A stretch of DNA of 64,000 nucleotides from Mycetocola miduiensis (GTDB lineage: Bacteria; Actinomycetota; Actinomycetes; Actinomycetales; Microbacteriaceae), in NCBI RefSeq assembly GCF_900115155.1, contig NZ_FOVM01000008.1, positions 62,001 to 126,000 on the forward strand, given 5' to 3'. This document shows, piece by piece, positions 1 to 9,568 of the stretch (its first letter is position 1; each line of letters opens with the position of its first letter). Position numbers and translations under genes: made by a program. Under the pieces are notes generated by a model, which ran no database searches, was not told the DNA's origin, and saw only the letters and a program-made list of their open reading frames with translations.

Positions 1-3000
1 GCGTCCACGCAGTCGTTCGAAGACACCCTCGCCGACCGCACCGAGCAGAACCGCCCGCCGATCGCGCGCGATGACGCCCTCGGCGCGCGCCCGGGCAAGA
101 GCACCATTCTGCCGGTGCTCGACAACGACACAGATCCCGACGGCGACGTCCTCACCATCGGGCGGAACCTCCAGGGACTTGCGCCGGAATCCGGCAACGT
201 CGAGTTCATCGACGGGGGCAGGGCGCTGCAGTTCACGCCGAACCCGGAACAGTCAGCCGGGACGGTCTCGTTCCGGTACTCGGTCTCAGACGGTCGCAGC
301 GGCGGCGTCTCCGAGGCGAACGTCAGCGTGACGATCATGCCGACTGAGGCGAACTCTGCACCGGTCGAGCAGCGCAAGGGCGCCGTCTCGGTCGAGGCGG
401 GCCAGAGCATCACATACAACCCGCTGATCGACTGGCGCGATCCTGATGGGGACGACGTCTTCCTGCAATCCGCCGTCAGCGATAACGGTGATCTGGTCCG
501 CTTCTCGCACGAAGGTTTCGTCACCGTCACCCACACCTCCGGCCAGCTCGGTCCCCGCGATATCGTCTACGTTGTCTCCGACGGCACCGAGACGGCATCC
601 GGAACGTTCACCGTCGACGTCAAACCGACAGGAACCCTCAACCCGGTCGGCACCCCCGACCACGTGGAGACGTTCGTTGGCGAGCCGGTCGAAGCATTCC
701 CGCTCGCCAACGACCTGTCGACGAATGGAGGACAGCTTGCCCTCCTCGGCGCCGAAGCGCTGCAGGGCGGCATGTCGGTCATCCTGAAATCCGACACCAA
801 TTCGATGCAGCTCGTCTCGGGCAAAACCGGCACCTATTACATCCAGTACACCGTCGGCGCCGGGGCAGCGACGAGCATCGGCATGATCCGGGTCGACGTG
901 AAGGACGTCCCCGAAGAGGTCCAGCCGCCGATCGCCGTGCACGACACCGGGTACCTGCGCCCGAACGAGCCGACTGTGCTCAACGTGCTCACGAACGACG
1001 TGTCGCCGAGCGGCAAGGTGCTCGCCGTCCGTTCCCTCGACATCCCGGATGCCGCCCGGGTCCTGTCGATCGAAGTGCTCAACTCCTCAGTGGTGCGCGT
1101 CACGTCGAGCGCCGCCGTCACCGAGCAGCTGCAGTTCAGCTACACCGTCTCCGATGGCCAGAACGAGACGGTCAGCACTGTCGCGATCGTCCCGGTGCCG
1201 CCGCTGACCAAACATCAGGCGCCGATTGCCGCCGACGACGTCGTCACGGTCCGCGCCGGCGACATCGCTAGCGTCCCCGTGCTCGACAACGACATCCACC
1301 CCGACAACGCCGTCATGACACTCGACCCGGAACTCGCCGAGCCGGTTCAGGCGGGGCTGGCCTTCGTTTCCGGCGACAAGGTCCGGTTCCAGGCACCGCG
1401 CGAGACCGGCGTGTACTCGGCCACCTACTCGGTCACCGACGACTTCAAGCAGAAGGCCGTTGCCCGCATCACGTTCAACGTCGTGGCCGCCGACGAGAAG
1501 GTCAATGAGGAACCCGCACCGAGGACGCTTACCGCGCGCGTCTTCGCCGACTCGTCGGTCACCGTCAATGTCCCGCTCGACGGCCTTGATCCCAACGGGG
1601 ACTCAGTTGTCTTCGACGGACTCTCCAGCGCCCCGGAGCTGGGGAGCGTCACCGACTCCACCAGTCAGAGCTTCACCTACACTGCCGCGCCCGGTTCAGC
1701 CGGAACAGACGTGTTCAGTTACGCGGTGAAGGACGCCTACGGTGCCTCCGCGCTGGGAACCGTGCGAATCGGTGTGATCCAGCGCCCGGCGCAGGATTCG
1801 CCGCCGATCGCCGTCGACGACACGATCGAGGTCCAGCCGGGCCGGGTCGCGACCGTGCCGGTGCTCGGAAACGACTCCGACCCCAACGGCTACACGATCG
1901 AGGTGAGCAAAAAACTCAAGGACGTGCCGGAGGGCATCACCGCGAGCGTGGAGAAGAAGCGCCTCGTCGAGATCGAAGCGCCCGACGAGGAGACGAGTTT
2001 CGTCGTCCGCTACGAGATCACCAACGGCCAGGGCGGCTTCGACACTGCTTTCGTGCAGGTGCGCGTGACGAAGGATGCCACGATCGCCCCGCCGACGCTG
2101 GTCGACCACATCGTCGAACCCGATGAGGTGATCGGCGAGAAGACCGTCGACATCGACGTGCGAGACGGCGCCAACAACTCCGGCGGCAGCGTCGACGACC
2201 TCGCGATTTCCGTCGAGGGACCGAACCAGGGCAGCGCCGAACTCCTGCCGAACGGGCTCGTGCGGGTCACCCTCGGCGACGACCGCACCGCGATCGCCTA
2301 CCGGCTCACCAACACGATCGATGCCCTCAGCTCGGCTGCGTTCATCGTTGTCCCGCCGTTCTCCGACGGACTCCCTCCCCGGATCAAGCCGAATCTGGAG
2401 ACCCAATACGTCGACATGAACGAGACGAAGACCTGGAAGCTCTCCGACGTCGCCGAGTCGCCGTCCGGCAAGGAGATCCGGATCACCGGAGCGAACACGG
2501 TAAGCGCGATCAAGAGCGACGGAACGCCGAACTACGTCAACGACCAGACCCTGACCTTCACTCCTGCGCTGGATTACCGGGGCCCGGCTAGCATCACCTT
2601 CGAGGCCACAGACGGTTCACGCACTGGCGTGGACGTCCTCGTGCTCCCGATCACCGTCGGCGACCCGGAGATGAAGGACGTCGCCCCGACCTACACACCG
2701 CCCGAACTCACCATCGAGGCCGGCGAGCCCGCGCAGACCCTCGACCTGCGGATGGCCAGCGACCACCCGAACCCCGAGGTCCTCGCCGCGCTCAGCTACA
2801 GCGGGCTCTCCGCCGCGACCGGGGGCATCCAGGCCGGCCTGTCGGGTTCGACCCTCACCGTGTCGGCTCCGTTCGGAGTGCAGCCGGGCACCGCCACGAC
2901 GCTGAACTTCACGATCACCTACAAGAAGTTCACGATCCCCGGCACCGTGCACGTGCGCGTCGTCTCGTCGTCGCAGCCGCTCGCCTCAGCCGTCGACGAC

Positions 3001-4125
3001 TCCTACGCCGATGGCCGCTCGAGCACGCCGGTCACTCTGCCCGTGCTCGCAAACGACTTCAACCCCTTCCCCGGCCAGCCGCTGAAGATCATCGATGCCG
3101 GCGTGAGCAACGGGGCCAACGCGACCGTGAGGATCAGCGGCTCCAACCTCGTGATCACGCCCGGCCCGGACAAGACCCAGCAGATCAGCGTGATCTACAC
3201 GGTCGAGGATGCCACCGCGGACCCGAACCGCCACGTGCAGGGACGCGCAGACGTCATGGTGACGAGCGCGCCCGACCAGCCACCTGCTCCGACGCTCGCG
3301 GCGAGCCCGAAGAAGATCGCAGCGACAATCAAGCCGTCACCGTCGAACAACGGAGCGGCGATCTCGAGCTACACGGTCACGCGCAACGACGGTGTCAAGC
3401 AGAGCGGGCAGGCCGGGGAGACGCTGACCTTCGCCGGAGAGAACGGAACGCAGTACAGCTTCACGGTCTTCGCCACGAACAAGGTCGGCAACAGCGAAAA
3501 GTCGGCGTCGAGTTCGGCGACGTCGTACGGCAAACCAACTGTTCCCCGCAACGTGTCTCTTGAGAACCCGAGTGGGGACTACGCCCCGACTCCGCTTCGG
3601 CTGACCTGGGCGGCCCCGAGCGACGACGGCGGCGGGGTCACCAGCTACAACTGGCAGGTGGAAGGCGTCGAGTCCGGAACGACCGGAGGATCGACAACCC
3701 GAGCAACGACACAGGCGAACACCGGGGACAAGAATTACAACGGACGTGTTCAGGCGTGCGGCCCCGGAGGCTGCAGCGACTGGTCCGAGTACTCCAGTGT
3801 GTACGTGAAGGAAAAACCACCGCCGCCACCGCCCCCACCACCACCACCACCGGGGCCGAAGTACGAAAAAAATCTGTCACTTGCAAAGGGGCCGTCTGCC
3901 GGTGGTGGAAAGTTCTATCACCACATCACAATGAGTGACTGGGCGCCTAACACCACCTACACCTGGCAGTGCTACGCCAATGGCGGTGTCTACCGCACGT
4001 ACACCCTGACGACCGACGGCAACGGCGGTTTCGATGATTCGCCACGCACCTGCTACTCGGGATACCCGGACACGAAGGTGATCGTCGACGGCAAGAGTTC
4101 GAACACCGTCGACTTCCGCCCCTAG
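1..4125 (+). CDS. Giant Ig-like/fibronectin type III repeat surface protein (5' end outside window)
   Basis: The reading frame is open from base 1, so the true start lies upstream; at least 1374 residues are present. Repeated units of about 90-100 residues carry motifs such as PVLDNDTDPDGD, typical of bacterial Ig-like/cadherin-like (Big_9, tandem-95 type) modules, up to about base 3260. Two fibronectin type III-like modules follow (about 3280-3530 and 3538-3810). Then comes a run of twelve prolines (about 3818-3853) and a separate C-terminal domain of about 90 residues with two cysteines. No LPXTG motif or terminal membrane helix is visible at the C-terminus; any anchor would be in the missing N-terminal part. 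It is followed after 25 bp by a MoxR-DUF58-TgpA-like set, a recurrent actinobacterial arrangement. Its role is probably extracellular adhesion or envelope structure, which is inference. Confidence 0.85.
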   Translation, partial: ASTQSFEDTLADRTEQNRPPIARDDALGARPGKSTILPVLDNDTDPDGDVLTIGRNLQGLAPESGNVEFIDGGRALQFTPNPEQSAGTVSFRYSVSDGRSGGVSEANVSVTIMPTEANSAPVEQRKGAVSVEAGQSITYNPLIDWRDPDGDDVFLQSAVSDNGDLVRFSHEGFVTVTHTSGQLGPRDIVYVVSDGTETASGTFTVDVKPTGTLNPVGTPDHVETFVGEPVEAFPLANDLSTNGGQLALLGAEALQGGMSVILKSDTNSMQLVSGKTGTYYIQYTVGAGAATSIGMIRVDVKDVPEEVQPPIAVHDTGYLRPNEPTVLNVLTNDVSPSGKVLAVRSLDIPDAARVLSIEVLNSSVVRVTSSAAVTEQLQFSYTVSDGQNETVSTVAIVPVPPLTKHQAPIAADDVVTVRAGDIASVPVLDNDIHPDNAVMTLDPELAEPVQAGLAFVSGDKVRFQAPRETGVYSATYSVTDDFKQKAVARITFNVVAADEKVNEEPAPRTLTARVFADSSVTVNVPLDGLDPNGDSVVFDGLSSAPELGSVTDSTSQSFTYTAAPGSAGTDVFSYAVKDAYGASALGTVRIGVIQRPAQDSPPIAVDDTIEVQPGRVATVPVLGNDSDPNGYTIEVSKKLKDVPEGITASVEKKRLVEIEAPDEETSFVVRYEITNGQGGFDTAFVQVRVTKDATIAPPTLVDHIVEPDEVIGEKTVDIDVRDGANNSGGSVDDLAISVEGPNQGSAELLPNGLVRVTLGDDRTAIAYRLTNTIDALSSAAFIVVPPFSDGLPPRIKPNLETQYVDMNETKTWKLSDVAESPSGKEIRITGANTVSAIKSDGTPNYVNDQTLTFTPALDYRGPASITFEATDGSRTGVDVLVLPITVGDPEMKDVAPTYTPPELTIEAGEPAQTLDLRMASDHPNPEVLAALSYSGLSAATGGIQAGLSGSTLTVSAPFGVQPGTATTLNFTITYKKFTIPGTVHVRVVSSSQPLASAVDDSYADGRSSTPVTLPVLANDFNPFPGQPLKIIDAGVSNGANATVRISGSNLVITPGPDKTQQISVIYTVEDATADPNRHVQGRADVMVTSAPDQPPAPTLAASPKKIAATIKPSPSNNGAAISSYTVTRNDGVKQSGQAGETLTFAGENGTQYSFTVFATNKVGNSEKSASSSATSYGKPTVPRNVSLENPSGDYAPTPLRLTWAAPSDDGGGVTSYNWQVEGVESGTTGGSTTRATTQANTGDKNYNGRVQACGPGGCSDWSEYSSVYVKEKPPPPPPPPPPPPGPKYEKNLSLAKGPSAGGGKFYHHITMSDWAPNTTYTWQCYANGGVYRTYTLTTDGNGGFDDSPRTCYSGYPDTKVIVDGKSSNTVDFRP

Positions 4126-4150
4126 CCGATCGATAAAGAGAGAGAAACAC

Positions 4151-5119
4151 GTGTCAGTAACGCAAGAACAGTCGGAGTGGTTCGCGGGGGCATTCGAGTC
4201 CCTGGTGTCCAGCGTGAGCCTGGCGATCCTCGGCAAGGAGGAGACGATCCGACTGGTGATCGCCTCGATGCTCTCCGAGGGGCACGTGCTGCTCGAGGAC
4301 TACCCAGGCACCGGTAAGACGGTGCTGGCTAAGGCGCTGGCGAACACGCTCGAGGGCACCAATTCGCGCATCCAGTTCACGCCTGATCTTCTGCCGTCCG
4401 ACGTCACCGGAGTGACGATTTACAACCAGTCGACGAACAAGTTCGAGTTCCACAAGGGCCCGATCTTCGCTTCCGTCGTCCTCGCGGATGAGATCAACCG
4501 CGCGTCACCGAAAACCCAGTCGGCGCTCCTCGAAGTGATGGAGGAGGGTGTGGTCACCGTGGACGGTGAAAGCTACCCGGTTGGTAAGCCGTTCATGGTT
4601 ATCGCGACGCAGAACCCGGTCGAGCAGGCCGGAACCTACAAGCTCCCTGAAGCACAGCTTGACCGGTTCCTCATCAAGACCTCCCTCGGCTACCCGGACC
4701 GCGCCACCGCCGTCGACCTGCTGCTCGACTCGGCCAACCGCTCACGTGCGGCTCAGATCAGCCCCATCATCGGCGGTCCGTCACTCCTCGCGATGTCGCA
4801 GCTGGCATCCGCCGTTCACGTCGACCGGTCGGTGATGGAGTACATCACCGATATCGTGCACGCCACCAGAGCGCACAAGGACATCGCGCTCGGCTCGAGC
4901 ATGCGTGGCGGCCTCGCGCTGGCCCGGATGATCAAAACCTGGGCACTCGCCCACGGTCGCACGTACGCGACCCCGGACGACGTCCACCAGCTCGCCGTTC
5001 CGGTGCTCGCGCACCGGCTCATCGTCGATGCCGAAAGCGAGTTCGCCGGAGTCAAGGCCGAGGATGTCGTCGCAGGCATCCTCGTCGAACTCCCCGTTCC
5101 CGCATACCGCGCAGCGTAG
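4151..5119 (+). CDS. MoxR-family AAA+ ATPase
   Basis: The 322-residue protein has Walker A YPGTGKT (residues 51-57) and Walker B LADEIN (residues 111-116), followed by the RASPKTQSALLEVMEE segment typical of MoxR ATPases. A GTG start is chosen, with a purine-rich AGAGAGAAA tract upstream. MoxR proteins act as chaperone-like ATPases, usually paired with DUF58/VWA-domain partners, and help assemble or activate protein complexes at the membrane. Here the DUF58 gene follows after 20 bp and a transglutaminase-like membrane protein after that, the classic MoxR-DUF58-TgpA set. The client protein is unknown; the giant surface protein just upstream is a candidate by position only. Confidence 0.93.
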   Translation: MSVTQEQSEWFAGAFESLVSSVSLAILGKEETIRLVIASMLSEGHVLLEDYPGTGKTVLAKALANTLEGTNSRIQFTPDLLPSDVTGVTIYNQSTNKFEFHKGPIFASVVLADEINRASPKTQSALLEVMEEGVVTVDGESYPVGKPFMVIATQNPVEQAGTYKLPEAQLDRFLIKTSLGYPDRATAVDLLLDSANRSRAAQISPIIGGPSLLAMSQLASAVHVDRSVMEYITDIVHATRAHKDIALGSSMRGGLALARMIKTWALAHGRTYATPDDVHQLAVPVLAHRLIVDAESEFAGVKAEDVVAGILVELPVPAYRAA

Positions 5120-5139
5120 ATTCCGGGTTCCCCGACGTC

Positions 5140-6507
5140 ATGACCAGCACAGTAACGACCGAGCCCGAGACCGCGGCGCTTGCCGACCCGGCTGAGGAAC
5201 CGCAACCTGTCGAGCGGACGCCTCACGCCACGTCCGCCACCCGTGGATCCCGCCTGGCAGCGGCGAAGCGGGCGGGCAGGAGCGCTAAAGTGCCGTTCGT
5301 GTTGCTGGGGCGGATCGTTTCATCCTGGGTCGTGTGGCTGTGGGAGGTCAGCAAACCGTACCTGGCCGCGGTCAGCGGACTCGGCGCGCTCGTTCTCGGT
5401 GCCGCGGTCGTGACCCTGGTCGCCGGGCTGCTGCTCGGCTGGGCGGAACTCACGGTCGTGGCGATCACCCTGTTCGCGGCGTTGGCCGTCGCGGCGCTGT
5501 TCCTGATCGGACGGGCCACGTACGCCGTCGACATCGCCCTCAACCCGAGGCGGGTGACCGTGGGGGAGCGCGCGATCGGGCGCGTGCTCGTCACCAACAC
5601 CGGCAAAAAGGCGTCAACGGCCACAACACTTGAGGTTCCGGTCGGGCAAGGCCTCGCCGAGTTCTCCATCGGGGCGCTCCAGCCGGGCGCTGACGTCGAA
5701 GAGCTCTTCGCTGTGCCGACCAACCGTCGCGCCGTCATCCTCACCGGCCCCGCCGTCTCGATCCGCGGTGACCAGCTGGGTCTGTTCCGGCGTGTCGTGC
5801 GCTGGACGGATCAGATCGAACTGTTCGTTCACCCGGTCACCACCCGGCTGCATCCCACGGCGGCTGGACTCGTGCGCGACCTCGAGGGCCAGGTGACCAA
5901 GAAGATCACCAACAACGACATCTCCTTCCACGCCCTCCGTGCGTACGTGACCGGAGACGACGTCCGCTACGTCCACTGGCGGACGTCGGCGAGGACCGGG
6001 CAGCTCATGGTTCGTCAGTTCGAGGAGTCGAGGCGGAGCCAGCTGACCATCATCCATTCCAGCGACGAGCGCTACTACGCCGGAGACGACGAGTTCGAAC
6101 TCGCGGTTTCGGTGACGGCATCCATCGGATCCCAGGTGATCCGGGACGGAACCCAGATCAGCGTCGTCACCGAGGGACGCGTCCTCAAGACCCACTCCGT
6201 GACATCCCTCCTCGACGACACCTGCCGGGTCGAGAAAATCGTCGGATCTACGGCCACCCCGCGCGACTTCGCCCGCGACGCGACGAAACGGCTGCCGCCG
6301 CCGAGCGTCGTCGTCATCGTTGCCGGTTCAGGAATGGAGGCACCGGACTACCGCGCCATCCAGAGGCTGTTCGGCGGGGAAACCAACGTCATCGCGCTCA
6401 GGATCGAGAACGGCTCCCGGCCGCGCGTGCAGGACGTCGCCGGGCTCTCGATCGTCACGATCGGTTCTCTCGGCGACCTGCCTCGCGTGATGGCGAGGGC
6501 GGTATGA
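5140..6507 (+). CDS. DUF58 domain membrane protein
   Basis: The 455-residue protein has a basic, Ala-rich N-terminus and two hydrophobic helices (about residues 75-100 and 104-124). A soluble region follows, containing the DUF58 hallmark GDDVRYVHWRTSARTGQLMV (residues 272-291). The region after about residue 300 resembles a VWA-like fold. It is normally the partner of a MoxR ATPase, whose gene lies directly upstream. Its stop overlaps the next start by 4 bp (ATGA), which indicates translational coupling with the TgpA-like gene. No biochemical role can be assigned from sequence alone. Confidence 0.9.
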   Translation: MTSTVTTEPETAALADPAEEPQPVERTPHATSATRGSRLAAAKRAGRSAKVPFVLLGRIVSSWVVWLWEVSKPYLAAVSGLGALVLGAAVVTLVAGLLLGWAELTVVAITLFAALAVAALFLIGRATYAVDIALNPRRVTVGERAIGRVLVTNTGKKASTATTLEVPVGQGLAEFSIGALQPGADVEELFAVPTNRRAVILTGPAVSIRGDQLGLFRRVVRWTDQIELFVHPVTTRLHPTAAGLVRDLEGQVTKKITNNDISFHALRAYVTGDDVRYVHWRTSARTGQLMVRQFEESRRSQLTIIHSSDERYYAGDDEFELAVSVTASIGSQVIRDGTQISVVTEGRVLKTHSVTSLLDDTCRVEKIVGSTATPRDFARDATKRLPPPSVVVIVAGSGMEAPDYRAIQRLFGGETNVIALRIENGSRPRVQDVAGLSIVTIGSLGDLPRVMARAV

Positions 6508-8957
6508 GCGAGAAGACACCAAAGGCCTCGCGATCGGCACCGGCGCCGAGGCTTCCGCGCGGCGAGGTCAGCACCGCTACCTGGCGGGACCTTGCCGTCG
6601 TATCCGTGCTCTCGGCGCTGGGGATCTGGGGCCTTGCCCCCGCTTTCAGCGACAACGGTTACCTCCTCGCCGGCCTCGGCGGCCTGCTCGTGGGAACCGC
6701 TGCCGGCTACCTTTCGCACCTGTTCCGGCTCAACGCGTTCTTCACCGGTCTGTCGGCGATCGTGCTCTACTTCATGCTTGGAAGCGCACTGGCCATGCCC
6801 GGGTATGCGCTGTTTGCCGTTCTCCCGACCTTGACCACCCTCCGCGGGCTGGCGCTCGGGGCGGTGTTCGGCTGGACGGACCTCGTCACCCTGTCCGCCC
6901 CCGCCGGTGCGCCCGAGTACATCACCGTTCTGCCGTACGCAGCTGCCTGGCTGGTGGGGCTGGTCACGACGGTGCTTGTGCTCCGCTGGCTTCCGCGGCA
7001 CGACCGTTCGCCGGCGCGGCTGTCGGTTCTGCTGATCGGGCCCACCGCCCTGTACCTGCTCGGGATCCTCTACGGTACATCCACTCCGTTCCTCGCCGGG
7101 CTGCGCGGAATCTCCTTCGCCGTGCTCGCGCTGCTGTGGCTCGGCTGGCGGCGGGGCGGGGTGACGAACGCGAGCCTCCAGGAACGCCGCGGTCTCAACC
7201 GCACCAAGCTTCTCGGCAGTGCGATCGTCGCGGTAGCCGCCATCCTCGTGGCAGCCGTCGCCGGCTCGATCCTCATCCCGCCGCCCGAGTCGCGCTTCGT
7301 TCTGCGCGAAGAGGTTGTGCCGCCATTCGACCCGCAGGACTACCCCAGCCCGCTCAGCGGGTTCCGTAAATACACGAAAGACCTGGGCGAGACCGACCTG
7401 TTCTCGGTGACCGGCCTGGCGGCATCCGATCGTGTCCGCCTCGCTGTGATGGACAGTTACGACGGCCGGCTCTGGGACGTCTCCGGGGCCGAGGACCAAA
7501 CAGACGGCTCCGGTTCGTTCCGGCTCGTGGGCGACGAACTCCCGGCGCCCGCGTTGCTCGAATCCTCCGGCGCCCGATCGGTCAGCGTGAGCGTCAGCGG
7601 ATACTCCGGTGTGTGGCTGCCGATCGTCGGCTACCCCGAGACAATCTCTCTTCCCACCGAGCCGACCGATACGTCCCAGGACTTGCGCTACAACGCCGAA
7701 ACCGCCACCACCGTGATCACGTCCGGCGTCGACACCGGGTACGAGTACAGCTTCACGACGGAGGTGCAGGATGCGTTCAGCGACCAGGCGCTCTCGAACG
7801 TGCCCGTCGCGCGGGTGGAGCTGCCGCTCGTCGAGCGCGTTCCGGATGTCGTCGCCGCGAAGGCCGCCGAGTTCGCCGGAGCGGCCACGACCCCGATCGA
7901 TCAGCTCCGTGCACTCGAGCAGGCCCTGAAGATCAACGGCTTCCTCAGCCATGGCCTTGCCTCTGACAGCGTCCCCTCCCGCGCCGGCCATGGCGCCGAC
8001 CGCATCGAGGAATTGTTCACCCGGAACCAGATGATCGGCGACGAAGAACAGTTCGCCGCAGCATTTGCGCTGATGGCCCGCTCACTGGGTCACCCGGCCC
8101 GTGTCGTGATGGGATTTGCGCCGAAGGATGTGAAGGAGGGGGAGACGGTCACGGTCACCGGCGACGACGTCACCGCGTGGGTCGAAGTGCCGTTCCAGGG
8201 CGTCGGATGGGTCGCTTTCTCTCCCACTCCGGACGAGAAGGAGATCCCACAGGACCAGAACCCGAAGCCCAAGACGGAGCCTCAACCGCAGGTCCGGCAA
8301 CCGCCGCGGGCGGAAAAGCAGGACGACGACCTGCTCACCGAAGTGGACATCAACGACAGCGAAGAGGATGAGAAGAACGAAGACGCCTTCGCTCTCCCTC
8401 TGTGGGTCTGGATCCTCGGCGGCGCCCTCGGAGCATCCCTTCTCCTCTACCTCGTGCCCCTGCTCGTGATCGCCGCCATCAAGAGACGACGGATGCGCCT
8501 CCGCCGCACCGCGGCTACCGCTGACGCGCGCGCTGCCGGCGCCTGGGACGAACTACTCGACCGCTACGCCGAGGTCGGCTATGTGCTGCCCGAGATCGGA
8601 ACCCGGCGGATGTTCGCCGCAGACCTGGGCAGCCAGGTCGAAACCGAGGCGGCGCAGGCAAACGGAACAGCAGAGCGGGCGGACCGGCCCGGCGGGCTGG
8701 CCACTCTCACCCGCCTCGCGCACGGCACGGACGAGGCCGTATTCTCCGGGCGGAACCTGCCGGAGAAGCGCATCGATGAGCTGTGGCAGACGTCGGTGGA
8801 GTCTTCGACCGGCGCGGCGTCGGCGGTAGGCTGGTGGCGCCGGCAGCTGAGCCGGTTCCGGGTTCACACCGGACGGACGATGACGGACCGCCTCACGGCT
8901 CCTGGCCGCGGCACGCGATCCGGGCACAAGGGTCAACGCAAGAAAACGGCGGAGTAG
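6504..8957 (+). CDS. TgpA-like multi-helix membrane protein with a degenerate transglutaminase-like domain
   Basis: The 817-residue protein has an N-terminal block of several transmembrane helices (about residues 25-260), a large extracytoplasmic region, a further helix near residues 632-655 and a cytoplasmic C-terminal part. The transglutaminase-like core is recognisable from EQFAAAFALMARSLGHPARV and the later GVGWVAFSPTP. The positions that should hold the Cys-His-Asp triad read Glu514 (in GDEEQF), Thr557 (in DDVTAWVEV) and Ser573 (in AFSPTP). The domain is therefore probably not a cysteine protease or transglutaminase, and may act as a scaffold or binding module. The gene is coupled to DUF58 upstream; the FHA gene starts 4 bp downstream. 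The family is clear; loss of catalysis is inferred from by-eye alignment to the family pattern. Confidence 0.87.
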   Translation: MSEKTPKASRSAPAPRLPRGEVSTATWRDLAVVSVLSALGIWGLAPAFSDNGYLLAGLGGLLVGTAAGYLSHLFRLNAFFTGLSAIVLYFMLGSALAMPGYALFAVLPTLTTLRGLALGAVFGWTDLVTLSAPAGAPEYITVLPYAAAWLVGLVTTVLVLRWLPRHDRSPARLSVLLIGPTALYLLGILYGTSTPFLAGLRGISFAVLALLWLGWRRGGVTNASLQERRGLNRTKLLGSAIVAVAAILVAAVAGSILIPPPESRFVLREEVVPPFDPQDYPSPLSGFRKYTKDLGETDLFSVTGLAASDRVRLAVMDSYDGRLWDVSGAEDQTDGSGSFRLVGDELPAPALLESSGARSVSVSVSGYSGVWLPIVGYPETISLPTEPTDTSQDLRYNAETATTVITSGVDTGYEYSFTTEVQDAFSDQALSNVPVARVELPLVERVPDVVAAKAAEFAGAATTPIDQLRALEQALKINGFLSHGLASDSVPSRAGHGADRIEELFTRNQMIGDEEQFAAAFALMARSLGHPARVVMGFAPKDVKEGETVTVTGDDVTAWVEVPFQGVGWVAFSPTPDEKEIPQDQNPKPKTEPQPQVRQPPRAEKQDDDLLTEVDINDSEEDEKNEDAFALPLWVWILGGALGASLLLYLVPLLVIAAIKRRRMRLRRTAATADARAAGAWDELLDRYAEVGYVLPEIGTRRMFAADLGSQVETEAAQANGTAERADRPGGLATLTRLAHGTDEAVFSGRNLPEKRIDELWQTSVESSTGAASAVGWWRRQLSRFRVHTGRTMTDRLTAPGRGTRSGHKGQRKKTAE

Positions 8958-8961
8958 AGAA

Positions 8962-9564
8962 ATGAGTGGCGACGGCGTGAACGAGTGGAACGGCTTCGAG
9001 CTTCCGCCCCGCCCGCCGCTGCCCGCGCCGGCGACGGATGCTCCCATTCGGAAGATCGGGATGCCACCAGGCATGGAACCGGCGCTCGACACGGTGCCCT
9101 CCTCTGATCATGGCATTCCCGTTCCTGTCGCGAGGCCGGAATTCGGCCTCGCCCCCAAGCCATTCGCTCCTCAGCCGACTGCCGCGGACCAGCCCGCCCC
9201 GGCCACCGCGCCGACGCCCGTTGCGAAATCAATCGGGAATCCGCGACTCGAACTGCCCGACGGCAGCGTGCTGCCGCTCGGCGAAGGGCTCATCGTCGGC
9301 AGGGATCCCCAGCACCAGGAGGGCTACGGGGTCACCGCGCGGGCCCGCCTGCACGACGTCGAACGCAGCGTCTCCAAGACGCATGCCATTCTCGGGGTCG
9401 CCGACGGCCGGGTCTGGGTCCTCGACCTCAACTCGACGAACGGCACGGTCCTGATCGCCGCAGATGGCACCGAGACGCTCTGCGCCCCCGAGGTCGCCAC
9501 GCCACTCCTCGCCAATACGGCCGTGCGGTTCGGTGAGTACCGGGTGCAGGTCGTCTTCGACTGA
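8962..9564 (+). CDS. FHA domain protein
   Basis: The 200-residue protein has a Pro/Ala-rich, probably disordered N-terminus (residues 1-90). A forkhead-associated domain follows, with the phosphothreonine-binding signatures GRDP, SVSKTHA and NSTNGT in the expected order. FHA domains bind phosphothreonine peptides, so a Ser/Thr kinase is expected elsewhere in the genome. The gene starts 4 bp after the TgpA-like gene and belongs to the same transcription unit. Its target is unknown. Confidence 0.88.
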   Translation: MSGDGVNEWNGFELPPRPPLPAPATDAPIRKIGMPPGMEPALDTVPSSDHGIPVPVARPEFGLAPKPFAPQPTAADQPAPATAPTPVAKSIGNPRLELPDGSVLPLGEGLIVGRDPQHQEGYGVTARARLHDVERSVSKTHAILGVADGRVWVLDLNSTNGTVLIAADGTETLCAPEVATPLLANTAVRFGEYRVQVVFD

Positions 9565-9568
9565 GCCG

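Noticed and set aside
6348-7991. 547-residue open frame on -
   Set aside because: Antisense to the TgpA-like gene; Arg/Gly/Glu-rich with no motif.
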